From Epiperipatus broadwayi (Eukaryota; Onychophora; Udeonychophora; Euonychophora; Peripatidae): a DNA stretch of 64,000 nt. Location: assembly GCA_028023455.1 (NCBI GenBank), contig JAQFVV010006199.1, positions 5,714,972-5,778,971 on the forward strand, written 5' to 3'. Position numbers and translations under genes: made by a program. Each line of letters starts with the position of its first letter. Within the stretch, counting starts at the first letter, position 1. The notes beneath the pieces are model-generated. The model did not search any database. It was not told the DNA's origin and saw nothing but the letters and a program-made list of their open reading frames with translations. Below are positions 37,124 through 48,979 of this stretch, in pieces.

Positions 37124-38227
37124 TTATTGTTTCCCTGGATCAGGTGGCGCATATGGTTTTAACTTTTGATAATGGTCGTAGTCTTGGTCTTTTCTGGTTG
37201 GTGTCAAGTTCCCATAGTCTATTGCAGTCAAAAAGTCTATGGTCTTTTCTAGTGACATAGGGCACATCCCAAGCATGATTCTTTGGATCCATGGGGGTAA
37301 ATGATGCCTGATCATCCGGATGATGTGTTGGTCCTCATATTTGAAGGCTGTGAGGGATTTGAATGTGGTTACTTGCTGGATGAAGTAGGCTGTGTATCCC
37401 TGTCTGCAGTTTTCTTGATATTTCTGTGTGTTCAGTCTATGCAAAATACCCTCCTGCCTTTCTTCACTCCAATATTTTTTTAAAATGGCATTTTCATATC
37501 CTTGGATCATGGTAGGTGGTTTTTTAATAGCTTCCACCATGCCTTGGCAGCTTCTCTTAAGTAGTGGCTGGCTAGGATAACCTTTTTCTTTTCTGCTACA
37601 GAGTGCAGACAGAAAAATTCTTTAATGCTGTCTAGATGATCTATGGGCTTTTCTCCTGGGTTACCCCTAAAAATTTGAATTTCTACAGAAGATATAAGGG
37701 ATGGTCTCTGCAAGTTCCTTAGACTCATTTTGGGGTTTATTGTCTGTTCCATTTCTACTTTTGGTTTTATTTCACTAGTGGTCTGAACATCTTCTTTTTC
37801 CCTTTTTGTATTTATATCGGCTTCTTCCACCATTATCTTGATTTGACTCATCTTTTCCACTGTCATCTTCTTTGTGGTCCACAACTTCTTTTGGTGTGGT
37901 CTGATCATCATCTCCTCTTGGAGCTTTGTAAGTGTCTATTGCTTGAGGATGCTTTACAATCTCTGGGTTGGTTTGGGCGCCTCGTGTTTCCTCAAGCTTT
38001 AAAATCCTTTGCATCATCATCAACTTTAACTTCCTGTCTTCTCTCATTTCTCTGAGGATCATATGAAAAGTCTCTCGATCGTCGTGATCATCTTTAGCCG
38101 TCTTTCTGCTTTGATGGTTGCGCTTTTTCCTATTGATCTGATTTTTAAAAGTGATCTCTTTTTCACTGGAGGTGGTTGAAGGTGCATCACTATCATCAGT
38201 CAATCCTTTATCTAATTGCTCTTCCAT
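37124..38227 (-). pseudogene. Retrotransposon gag (capsid-like), two frameshifts
   Basis: Three overlapping minus-strand frames form one gag. The start is taken at the internal ATG at 38227 (MEEQLDKG), because the 11 upstream residues are hydrophobic and not conserved-looking. The N-terminal ~150 residues are highly charged (DDHDDRETF, KLKLMMMQRILKLEE, probably a coiled coil). The middle frame (37911-37507) carries the Retrotrans_gag hallmark IQIFRGNPGEKPIDHLDSIKE and AAKAWWKLL. The last frame (37540-37124) continues with YWSEERQEGILHRL and QHIIRMIRHHLPPWI, typical of Gypsy capsids. Frame changes fall between 37775 and 37911 and at the T6 run near 37520. There is no CCHC knuckle and no protease after it; the frame ends PPDPGKQ at 37124. 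Confidence 0.75.
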
Positions 38228-38260
38228 CTTTGAAAGTGAATAAATAATATAAATAAACAA

Positions 38261-39822
38261 TGTGAATCACAAACTTATGGCACTCTTTCTCTGGATACTT
38301 GAATACTGACTTTTCTCTTTAGTACATTTAATTAGGTCTCTGACTACTGGTCCCATTGTCCCTATCTTCATTAGCTGCTGCATATTATTTCCCCAATCTA
38401 TGTAATCTGCCTTTTTTAGTTTAGTTTTAGTTTACCTATATTTTCTTGGTTAGCTCTTTCTATTAATTCTTTGAATGAGACATGTATTTTATTTAAAAAA
38501 CTATTAAAGATAAGAAAAACAAACATTACTCACTTTCCCTCTGTTCAACTGTTCTCCCATGTCTGAAAAAAAAAACTATACAAATAATTAGTGATATACA
38601 AATATATATATATATATACAGACACATTTTATTTTTATATATATATTAGCAGGTAGTACAAGTAATTCTCTGTATTGGACACATTTGGTTTTTATTATTT
38701 AGACAACTGACCCACTACTGTGCTGACAATCAAATTTGCTGACAAATTTATTTATATGGGCGCCAGTGAGCAAAATGAGATCAATAGGGCATGTGAAATA
38801 ACCCACTGACCCCCAAACCACATATGATTGACTTAACTTTTAATAAAACAATTTAATTGATGATGACTATTTATTATTTAATAACAACTGATGCGTTCCT
38901 GATTCTGAGTTTAAATATAGGAGTTCACTACTTCATTTTTACTAAGCATGAGGCTTTCACATGAAAAAAAAATGTCAAAATTAATATTACACAAGAACTT
39001 TTATTTGTTGATATCATTTTTAATCTTGCTAGCATGAAAGCGTGTAAACCATTTAAGCATTTTGCCAACTGCATCTGGCTGCTTGGTGTACACAAAAGGT
39101 CTTCACCTGCTTTGAGGTTACTCTAGAAATTATTGTCATTAAAGCGTATTGTCACACTGCATCGGTCCACTTGACATATAATTCCCAGTTTGAAGGTATT
39201 CATCTTGCTTTGAGGCTACTAAAAAATACGGAGCAAACATTTAATATATGTGCTAGCAAGCAATACTTTGAAATTTAAAACTTTTAACATGATATCATTT
39301 TGGATATTTTTAACTATAAGACTGAGATACATATAATTAATCTTGACACAGACAAAATATTTCATTTATTTTACCCCTTGCTTTGATCTATGCTCTTACT
39401 ACTTTTCTAACGATAATTTTCCTACTGTCACAAATGCATATAACACAAACGTATAATATATATACTGATATAGTACACGTATAATTAATTTATATATATA
39501 TTCTATCTTATTACTTTTCTTTGAATAATTATTTTAACTAACAAATCTTTTGCTGAAAAACATTTAAAAAATAATCTTGAAAACATTTAATTCTAAGAAA
39601 GAAAATTACAAAATGACATTTTAATTTATTAAATATTTCAGTTATGCGTTATAGATCGCATAACTTTTCTCTTAAGTATATAAAACATTCTTTGAAATAT
39701 CACTCTACAGAAACATGTACTTTATCGAGATCTCAATTGACTGAGTAACTAAAATCATAATTACTATCTCCAGGGTGTGTGGGGTTTATTAAATCAAGCC
39801 CCAATGATTGGGCAGCCAAAAA
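38261..39822. other. Leader of the gag-only element
   Basis: This is ~1.56 kb between the putative primer site and gag, on the minus-strand transcript. No coding motif is seen. It contains a TA microsatellite at about 38603-38618 and scattered AT-rich sequence. A long leader could carry packaging signals for a non-autonomous element, but nothing specific can be shown. Confidence 0.45.
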
Positions 39823-39830
39823 CATAACCA
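39811..39830 (-). promoter_or_regulatory. Putative tRNA primer binding site
   Basis: On the minus strand, directly after the LTR end ...GGTACA, the sequence is TGGTTATGTTTTTGGCTGCC. The first TGG is complementary to the CCA end of tRNAs. The matching tRNA was not identified. Confidence 0.5.
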
Positions 39831-42414
39831 TGTACCAGTCGAAATAACACCACCACCTGAATGCAAGTCGGGTCCAAACTCAGCTGAACCAAACCGAATT
39901 CAAACCCAACTCTCCAGCTCAGATTAGTAGAAATCTAAATCGACAGCACAGTGCTATACGCCAAGAAACTAGCTCAATGGTTGGTGAGGATTAGAGACCT
40001 CTGAACTGATACTAATATCGGATAATTAATTTTAAGTTACTTTTTTTAAATCGAATCATATGTATATGTTCGGGTTGCCAACACAGACAGCGAGTATTAA
40101 CATTAAAATAATTATAAAAGAATTAAGAACTAAGAAACCAAGTGTGTTTAGAAAATATTTAATAATAATAATTTGTTTTGTTTGAATTTTAAATAATGAT
40201 TATATTAATCATCTCAAGCCTTTAAACAAAGTTTATAATTATAATAAGAGTGGTAGTCCTTATTATATGCCAATGAATATTATGCAATATTTGAAAGACT
40301 ATGTCTATGCCCCCAACAAGGAATAAAAGGCAGATAAAGGTATTCATTAGTAAAGGAAATTATTACTCTAATTTTATACGAAAGAATGTGATATTTATTT
40401 TCACACTCGCAAATCCATTCATGAAGAGCAAGATATGTATTTTAGGGCATAACTTTAATCTTTATTGGAAAACTTATTTACTGAGAATTTGTTGGACTTT
40501 AATTTAAATCACTTCATCACGAATTATGAGCATCAGAGCGGGCTTTACCGGAACAGAGAGGCAACGGTGCTGACGAATTATGAGCTATAAAGTGAAATTG
40601 AAAGACGATAGCTAGTCGATAATCGAAGTCCTATGGCAGCTTGCATCTGACAAGTCTTATGCCCTTTGACTAATATGAACAGGAGAGGAAGTGCTTTCTT
40701 CCTTGATAATTTAAAATAACAGAAATATTATCACCGACCAGCCTAACGGAGCGGAAGATTGCCCTACGTCAGCAACATTGAAGATGATGACTTACTAGTC
40801 ACCGTTTGAGAACTAAAACCCAATTATAGAATGCTCTACATGATGACTTGATCAAATGAATTAAAGTCAGATGAGCTTTTAAGTAAAACTATTTCAAAGC
40901 ATTTATAAAATTATATTAGTTATGCCCCAAACATCATGTCCTTCCTGCATCTAAATAGCAATTAACTGAAATTTGAATTAGAGTATATTTAGTTGATTCC
41001 TTTATTGACCCTTTTGCAGAAAACATTTCAAGATTATATATGAGTAAATACATATTAGTGAATACGAAAAATAGCTGGAGCATAGATTAAAAATGGAGCT
41101 AATAATTTATTATTAGCCAATTATAAAAATAGTAAACATGTAATAATTTCTTTCAACTCGATGATTGATAGAACTTATAAATTTAGTTCTAATGGGTGAG
41201 AACTCCTATTAGAATTAATATTATAGTATTTGCATGAGGCAAATAGAACAAAGGAGCTCGTCGAAAGATTATTGGCATATAATTAAAAATAAACGACATT
41301 AATAAAGCACACAAATAATATATATATATAATATAATAAATGAACCGCCAAGTAAGAAAAGAGAAAGTTTAAAGACTAGAGATTGAGAGAATTTATATAA
41401 ATTTTAAAATAGCATAAAAAAAGGGTTTCACAGAGTATTACATTTATAGAATGAAAAGAGCTCTTAAGGGAAGGGTAAAATAAAGTTCGGAAACTGGCAA
41501 GAAAGTTTAAGGTTCATTATGGAAATATATTACCCATTTCTTCCTGGGCTGGTTCCCTTAGTTTACATGTCCGGGTTGGTAAAAACATAGGCATGCATTC
41601 GGTCGATTACTTGAACAGTATTTTAATGAATTTTCATGATTTTAGCAGTATGATTGGTCTGGAAATAATTTAGCAGCTCCATTGAAGATTTTTAGGGGAC
41701 TTCAGGAACAATAGCCAGATTCCTGATGTTTAGCCCCTTACCATGATAGGAACACTTTATGAAACTTCATGATTTTGAACAGTACATAGTTTACTGGCAC
41801 TTTTCTGCAACAAAGATGGCTTTTTTTTTCCAAACTTTTCAGAGATATATATACTGTCATCTGATGCCTTCAGGCTAGAGCTTTTTTTATTATCAATGTT
41901 TTTAGATACATTGCTTCGATAAGGCTTTCAAGCTCATTAACTTGAATTCATTTTCTAATTAGAAAATGAATTCTTAAAATCAGAAAATGATTTTAATTAG
42001 GAAATCCTTATCATTTTTCTAATTAATAAAACTTTAACTATTGTTTTTGGAAAGGGAAAATCTGAAAGCTTATCAAAAGAATGTAGCTTTTAATCATTAA
42101 AACTTTAACAAATTATTTAAAAATAAAATCAAACATTCCCGATGCAATGAAACTTTCAAACAATTATATATATTTAAATATTTACAAATATATATGCACA
42201 ATCCATGCTGTTATAATATATAAATTCATGAATAATTCTATCATGAATTTATTAATAGAATTGATCAATTTAAATCTGAAACTAATTAATTTTAAAACAC
42301 ATTTATGAAATAAGTTATTCTTTATGGAAATTAGCATGGATTGAATATATAAAGCCCCATTGCATCGGAAATTTAAGGTTAGTACTAGGATCGAATTCAG
42401 ATCTGACCTTTTCA
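39831..42414 (-). repeat. 5' LTR of the gag-only element
   Basis: A 2584-bp direct copy of 34228-36850, beginning TGTACCAGTC and ending CTTTTCA in plus orientation and followed by the ctat duplication. Divergence from the other copy is only scattered substitutions plus a few indels, so insertion was relatively recent. Promoter and polyadenylation signals could not be singled out by eye. Confidence 0.85.
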
Positions 42415-42427
42415 CTATGTATCTGCC

Positions 42428-43005
42428 TACTATATAAATTTTCCAGGTTGGAATGGCCTGGTGGCACCCTGTATTCCAGATACAGAAGGATCAGCAATTT
42501 ATATATATATATATATGTCATTTTATGAAAATTTTGGCATATCAAATATATAATTCAGCAGTTAAATTTTGCAATCATATTTTTATTTTTTAATTATATA
42601 CAAAGGATTCTAATTCCAATTTGTTTTTGCTTTGTTTGTAATTTTTGATAATATGTTTTGTTTATCTTTTTTGAGTTATAATGACTATATATATAAATTT
42701 TCCAGGTTGGAATGGCCTGGTGGCACCCTGTATTCCAGATACAGAAGGATCAGCAATTTATATATATATATATATGTCATTTTATGAAAATAGAAGGATC
42801 AGCAATTTATATATATATATATATGTCATTTTATGAAAATTTTGGCATATCAAATATATAATTCAGCAGTTAAATTTTGCAATCATATTTTTATTTTTTA
42901 ATTATATACAAAGGAGTCTAATTCCAATTTGTTTTTGCTTTGTTTGTAATTTTTGATAATATGTTTTGTTTATCTTTTTTGAGTTATAATGACTATATTT
43001 TTTAA
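42428..43005. repeat. 259-bp tandem duplication plus a partial third copy
   Basis: The phrase ttccaggttggaatggcctg begins at 42441 and again at 42700 (period 259). Each copy contains a TA stretch and runs to gagttataatgactata. The second copy has an extra internal repeat (agaaggatcagcaattta... to gtcattttatgaaaa, at about 42787-42838). The duplication starts next to the right edge of the gag-only element. Confidence 0.9.
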
Positions 43006-43221
43006 TAAATGAAAAATGGCAGGGGGGGGAGCAAATAACCGTTTATAATATAACAATTTTATATAAACATCACACGATCATCTTTTCTTATGCTTGCTTT
43101 AACTGTTATTAAAACAGGCAAAACTCTCTACACATATTGCCAATTTATGCAAGCCAGAGTAATCAATGGATGTCAGAAGGCTTGTGCATAAAATTTTCGT
43201 CTAGTGTCTACTCATCCAATA

Positions 43222-43263
43222 TCCCCAGACTAGTTTCTGGCTTGTGGCCTTCATCAGTGAGGA
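43222..43263 (-). ncRNA. Hammerhead-ribozyme-like core, copy 1
   Basis: Read on the minus strand: stem I strand UCCUCA, core CUGAUGA, a hairpin GGC-CACAA-GCC bordered by A on each side, core GAAAC, a two-base loop UA, then GUC, then UGGGGA, which pairs six for six with UCCUCA (one G-U). These are the conserved hammerhead segments in the right order, with a minimal stem III as in Penelope-type hammerheads. Weak points are an A-A mismatch at the base of stem II and a stem III of one pair. Confidence 0.45.
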
Positions 43264-43752
43264 GCCTTGGATCTGAGAGCACTACTCCTAGATCTTAGAA
43301 TCTAATGCAATCCTCCCACATCCACTTTTTATCTTTACTTAACTACAAAACTATGAGCCTTAAATTGAAAACCTCATAATATTTTTAATCCAAGATCATT
43401 AGCCTGTATAGTCATATAGGTCTGAACTCAGTTCAGTACCTATACATTTTGGTGTATAGCCGCTACTATCCTAGTAGGAAGCATTGGTTTTAAGCCAATA
43501 AACATCACATGATCATCTTATCTTACACTTGCTTTAACTGTTATTAAAACAGGCAAAACTCACTATACGTATTATATAGGTACTGAAATGAATTCGGATC
43601 TATATAACTATATAGGCTAATGAGCTTGGATTGAAAATATGGTGATTTCAATTTAAGACTCATAGTTTTGTAGTTAAGTAGAGATAAAAGGTGCCTGCTG
43701 GAGGGTTGAATTAGATCCTAAGATCTAGGTGTAGTGCTCTCAGATCCAAAGC

Positions 43753-43793
43753 TCCTCACTGACGAAGGTCACAAGCCAAAACTAGTCTGGGGA
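43753..43793 (+). ncRNA. Hammerhead-like core, copy 2, degenerate
   Basis: The inverted counterpart of copy 1 keeps the 6-bp stem I (TCCTCA/TGGGGA), CTGACGA and GTC. The essential GAAA has become AAAA and stem II is weakened (GGT/GCC). It is probably inactive. Confidence 0.4.
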
Positions 43794-44760
43794 TATTGGA
43801 TGAGAAGGCACTTGATGGGGATTTTATGCACAAGCCTTCTGGCATCCATTGATTACTCTGGCTTGCATGGAGTGGCAATACATATAGAGATTTTTGCCTG
43901 TTTTAATAACAATTTTATGTGTCATAATTTAATTTTTAAATTAAATCAGAGTCATTTTACTTTATAAAGCTTATACATTTAATTTATTTTTATTATTAGT
44001 TTGTATTAATTTTTTTAATTTTTTGGTTTATTGATTCAAAAAATTCAATCACATTTGTTTCTAAGCTATTTTTTTGTTCTATGTTTGCATTAAGTATTAA
44101 ATTGCTTCTCTTAATACTTGAAAATATAAAAAACATTGCTTTTGAAAATAATTTGGAATTTATTGCATTCAATAGAATGTATTGTATAAATTATTTAAAA
44201 GTGGTTTTCTGCTGTATCGATATGGAGAATCTATTGCTCTTTTAATAATAGGCTTTTCTATTTAATTCAGTAGTAAAGACAGATGCATCTATTTATTAAA
44301 TATTTATTTTCTATTATTAAATAAACGATAATAACATAAATAAACTACCACTAAAACAATAATGAGTTATAATTTGATAGTAAGAATCTATTATTTAATT
44401 ATTCTACTTTTCTTTGATTAACAAACAATATATTTTTACAAATAAAATCAAAACATGCAAAAAAATTTAATACTAATCAATTCTTTCACAGATATTTAAC
44501 TAACAGTTCACCAGTATTTTTTTAAATCACATATACATATATTCTTAATTCAAAACTAGATTAATTTGAATTCACTTCTATTTTCTAAATACTTTTAGGT
44601 TAGCTATTATAGCTTTAGGAATATATACTCTGAGTAAATTTTTTATAAGATATACATTAATAAAAAAGATGGCTCGTTAAAAAAAAATCATTAAAATCTT
44701 AATGTTGTACATAATATATCACAACAAAAAACTTGTAGTTAATTCTATGACAAAAATTTA

Positions 44761-44920
44761 TTTCCATTAATTTAAAATAAAACAACAAAAAAAATAAAGC
44801 AACTTTTAATGTCAAATCACTAATTTTTTTAATAGGCATTATTTCCATTAATTTAAAATAAAACAACAAAAAAATAAAGCAACTTTTAATGTCAAATCAC
44901 TAATTTTTTAATAGGCATTA
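44761..44920. repeat. 81-bp tandem duplication
   Basis: tttccattaatttaaaataa begins at 44761 and 44842; both copies end aataggcatta. They differ only in the length of A and T runs, which suggests a recent duplication or polymerase slippage. Confidence 0.85.
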
Positions 44921-45730
44921 GAAAGAAAAACAATGTGATCAGTTTTTTTTATCCATAATTCATTTTATTAAAAAATTAAAGTAATAGGTAAGTTGCATAA
45001 AATTCCCCATCTATTTGCATAATCCAGAAGTAAGTAACTTAGGGTGCCATGCTTAAAAAATTTTTTTAATAATAAACAAAACAAATAAATTTTAAATATT
45101 TGCAACTTTTAATGTTGTATTATAAATTATTGCATTAGCCAAGATTAAAAGAAAAAAAAACATGTAATAAAAATATAATACCTGTGACACATTTTTATAA
45201 AGAAATTAAACTTACCCTTTAGCTTTACAAAATTCACAAATTTCTTTACTGTAATTTTCAGTTTCTAATCTATATTATTATATTAGACAAGATTAAAATA
45301 AAAAAAAAGAAATGTCAAATTAATATCCATAATACATTTTTATATATAAAAAAAATTAAACTTACTTTTAAGCTATATGAAATTATCAATTTTCACACAG
45401 TGCTTTTAAAAATTAACTGAAGTTTAAAGTTTATATCTGTGCTAGAGATGATCTCTAGGTTAGAAAGAAAATGATTAGTAATAATCATTACTGTATTTAT
45501 CTGAGGTGGATAGTGTCAAAGTTGTGAGTGGAGTGAGTTTGACAATGGTAAATAAAAATGTAACAATTTAAATTTATTATGTATTGATGAATGTGTTCAT
45601 CATTTATTATTCTTAAAAAAATCTCATTTGGAGGATATTCTCAGCATAGTTAATTTAGTAAAATTTTAAAATGTATTAAAATGTTTTAAAATGATTTCAT
45701 TTAATCATTTTAAAAAATTTTAGTGGAAAG

Positions 45731-45846
45731 AAAAAAAAAAATTTTTTTTAATTATTTTTTGTTTTTTTTTTTTTTTTTACCTTTTTTAAAATCTTTTTTT
45801 TTTTTAAAATAATAATGGGGGGTCGATTTTAAAAAATTTTTTTGTT
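45731..45846. other. Low-complexity A/T homopolymer block with a G6
   Basis: A10T8-type and T18-type runs alternate, with a lone GGGGGG at about 45817. The normal sequence on each side is not related to it. It may be a gap-filling artefact. Confidence 0.5.
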
Positions 45847-47209
45847 TAATTAAAAACTTTCAAAAATTTATATTGTGTCATTATATGTTTTTTAGTATTA
45901 TGTTATTGGATAATCAGTTACAAAGCAAATCTGAGATTATCCAAAAGTAGTAATTTCACATTCTACAATAAAACTGTAATTTTGAAATTCTAGAAAGAGA
46001 TTAAAAAGTATAGATTTGTGCATACACCTGACTAATTGCAAATATTATTTTATTTTCTGTTATAATTTGTAAAAATAAAGCAGATGTTAACTATAAATTT
46101 ACTAGACATAAGATTATGATCCTTCCCCTTCCTTTATAGTTGATGAAATTATGTCATATACGATTGTATTTTTGATTTAAAAATAATGAATATTTATCTG
46201 CATAAGCCACATTAATCTAGGTTTTTTAATCTACTGCTGAGAATATCTAAATACTTATTTATCCACCAATTATTGTATTAACAGATAGGCAATGAACTAA
46301 CTGATAATTCTAAGCTTATTTAGTACTTCTCAACTACCTAAAAAAGTTTTTAAGTTCCACATAGATTTATCTCATAATTTATTTTTTTCTGTTACTAAAT
46401 TTAATTACAGTATAATATATTACTATTATTCCAAAAAAAGATTATTAGATAATTTGATTCTTTTTTGATGTGAATCCACTATGTTTTGTTGAGCATTAAT
46501 AATCAGAACTGTTTGAATCTATTTTCACAAACATGTTTAAAATTTTCTTATGCCGTACAATAATTGTTAGTCCAGAATCCTTCAACTAAGACTGTGCTTC
46601 AAAATTAAAAATATAATTTAGTAAAATTAATAACACTTATTCACTGTTGATCATTTTTTAATGATCTTAAAATAACTTTTTAAAAATATAATAGCCACTA
46701 TCTGGATGAATGGAGAGTTTGATTTCTATATTTTTAAAATTAGTTTAACTACACATTTAAAAATGAACTATTATATAGTTTAATCTTGTTTATATTAATT
46801 TCTCTTTATTTTTTTAAATATAATGTTTTATTTTTATTTATTGCCTTTATTAATTATGAAAATTTTAAATATGAATAGATCACTACTTTATTTATTGCTT
46901 TTATAAAAATTCTATCTCCTGTTAAATGTAATGATACTTACTGGAGCTTTAAAAATATAGAATCATAATATACAAGTTTTTGAAAAGAATTTTTAAGTTT
47001 AGCGATTTTGTTTTTAAAAAAACTGTCAATAAAATGATGTAAAGAGCTCAAGCTTATAATGTATTTATGATATTGAGATATTAAAATAAGTTAAGTGGAT
47101 ATTAAGCAATGGAAATCTTTTAATGATGATCAAATAATATTGCTTGATCATAATATTCTGCTATATAATTACCTTTATTTACTTGTTTTGTTAAAGTTAG
47201 AGTATTAGT

Positions 47210-47275
47210 AGAGTGATTGACTTAAATATTAAGGATTTCTGAATCAAATCTCATTTTCACTTTTGGTGCTGGAAC
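47210..47275 (+). repeat. tRNA-derived SINE head, degenerate
   Basis: TTAGTAGAGTGATTGAC resembles an A box, and GAATCAAATCTC about 30 bases later resembles a B box. The intervening ACTTAAATATTAAGG could be a decayed anticodon arm. No acceptor stem is seen. Confidence 0.35.
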
Positions 47276-48835
47276 ATCCCATAATCTTCCAAACAATTAA
47301 ACATTTGATTATTTTTATCTCTTATTTGTTTTTAGTCAGAGAACTTATATATGTAAATGAAATGAAATCTCTTGAAAAGAATATTGTTTACAAATTTCAT
47401 TTTTTATATCATTTTATAATTATTAACAAAATGAGTTAATCTCACAACAACATAATGTATGTTGATTGATTGATTCACATGTTTATGTCAGATTATTATC
47501 TAGCTGAAGCATAACATTTTTTACAAATTATAAATGTATATTAGTGTATTGTTATTAATCACCAACAATTATGTAAATTTGACATATGCTTTCGTCTTCA
47601 AGTAAATATAGTTAAAATTAGTAACATGATTTAAAAAAATGAAATATGGATATACTTAATTGCATTTCGCATACACTTATTTATTTATGCATATAAATCA
47701 ACTTAGAATACTATAATTTTAAGTTTTTAAATTACATTTTAATTATCAAATGTCACAAACAGTCATTCATGAAGTTAATTATAATTCTCTTTGAAAAATA
47801 TAATTAAAATTGTTACTTAAATCTAATTAGAAAAGTATAGTTATTATTTTTTTGTTTAATTTTTGTTTTTTAATGGAAAAATAATTTTATAGAAAATAGG
47901 TATATTAATTTTATACATGTATTTTTACATTACATTTACATCTAACAAACAATTTAAATAATAAGAAAATAGGTAAATGCCTAGGAAAGTACATAAACTT
48001 ATTAATAAAAAAAATTAACAAAAGTTGAAATAACACCATTGATGATATAAAAAAAATAATCATACAATGATCAGAAGTGATAAAACTGGAATGTGGTTTA
48101 TGAACCTTGTGTTCTAGAATCTATTACTCTATTACTGTTCCTAACCATGCAGGACTATGATGTTTATACAACACTAGATGAAGAGATATTTGAATGTCAT
48201 TAGAATGCATAAGAATTAAGAGTCATATAAGATAGTAAACTCATTGAGTTTTAGATGTTCAGAATCAAGGTTTGGTTAGTTAAAGGATGTTTTTAATGGT
48301 GTTATTAATATTATTAAATTAATATTTATTAGGATGAATGACATTTTTATCCTTTCCCATAAATCTTTACTAACTTCTTTTATTATTCTTAAATATTTCA
48401 TTTTTAATATTTATTTATAAATAAACTTTATTGCACAGCACTGATTAGTTTAGTGAAGAAATGACAGAACTAAAAACTAAAAGTATTTGGACTGGGTTTT
48501 TTTAAAAAAAACTTACTTTGGTCGAATGAATAGTATTGTTGGGCTCAACTTTTATCTGAATGCTCAAATGCCAATCTTCATTTATTGATGTTTTTTTACT
48601 ACTGTATATCTAGTAAACATATATTATTTTTGTAATAATTATATTTCATTCCTTTTAAATACCAAACTTTTTTTTAAAAAAAAAGTGAAAATTAATTTGA
48701 ATTTAAAAATAATTTTTCCCAATATTTCTGCATTACTTCCAATTATTAGAATTTAATTCTATTTATATGTAGACATATCTTCTTCAAATTGCTTATAAGA
48801 TTATGAAATGTTTATGTGCAAAGATAAAAACATAC

Positions 48836-48841
<6 letters not shown>

Positions 48842-48899
<58 letters not shown>

Positions 48900-48903
48900 G
48901 GGG

Positions 48904-48976
<73 letters not shown>
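48842..48976. repeat. (TA)n microsatellite interrupted by G9
   Basis: TA dinucleotides at 48842-48897, nine Gs at 48898-48906, then AT dinucleotides to 48976. The G run may mark a join between two reads rather than real sequence. Confidence 0.9.

Positions 48977-48979
<3 letters not shown>

Larger units (their letters stand above)
34224..42418 (-). mobile_element. Gag-only LTR retrotransposon with 2.6-kb LTRs (TR-GAG/LARD-like)
   Basis: Two highly similar terminal repeats (34228-36850 and 39831-42414) in direct orientation flank a ~3.0 kb interior whose only recognisable coding content is a gag-like frame on the minus strand. Outside the repeats is the 4-bp direct repeat ctat (34224-34227 and 42415-42418). 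LTR ends are TG...CA (plus TGTACCAGTC ... CTTTTCA). Directly inside the 5' (right) LTR the minus strand reads TGGTTATG, starting with the TGG expected of a tRNA primer site. Protease, RT, RNase H, integrase and a zinc knuckle are not seen. Gag-only LTR elements are known from plants as TR-GAG. The LTR length is unusual for an animal element with so small an interior. Confidence 0.8.
43045..43912. mobile_element. Compound direct/inverted repeat cluster, Penelope-like terminal repeats suspected
   Basis: A unit containing acatcac.cgatcatctt and ttgctttaactgttattaaaacaggcaaaact occurs directly at about 43056-43136 and 43501-43568. The block 43140-43450 is repeated in inverted orientation at 43580-43900, including the ribozyme-like cores. 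The outer sequence is shared with the 22.4-kb hairpin. Tandem plus inverted terminal repeats with hammerhead motifs are characteristic of Penelope-like elements. No GIY-YIG endonuclease or Penelope RT is present in the window, so the assignment rests on the repeats only. Confidence 0.45.
43913..48841. other. Non-coding AT-rich stretch
   Basis: No gene is recognised. Separate entries cover a tandem duplication, a low-complexity block and a tRNA-like segment inside it. Confidence 0.5.
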
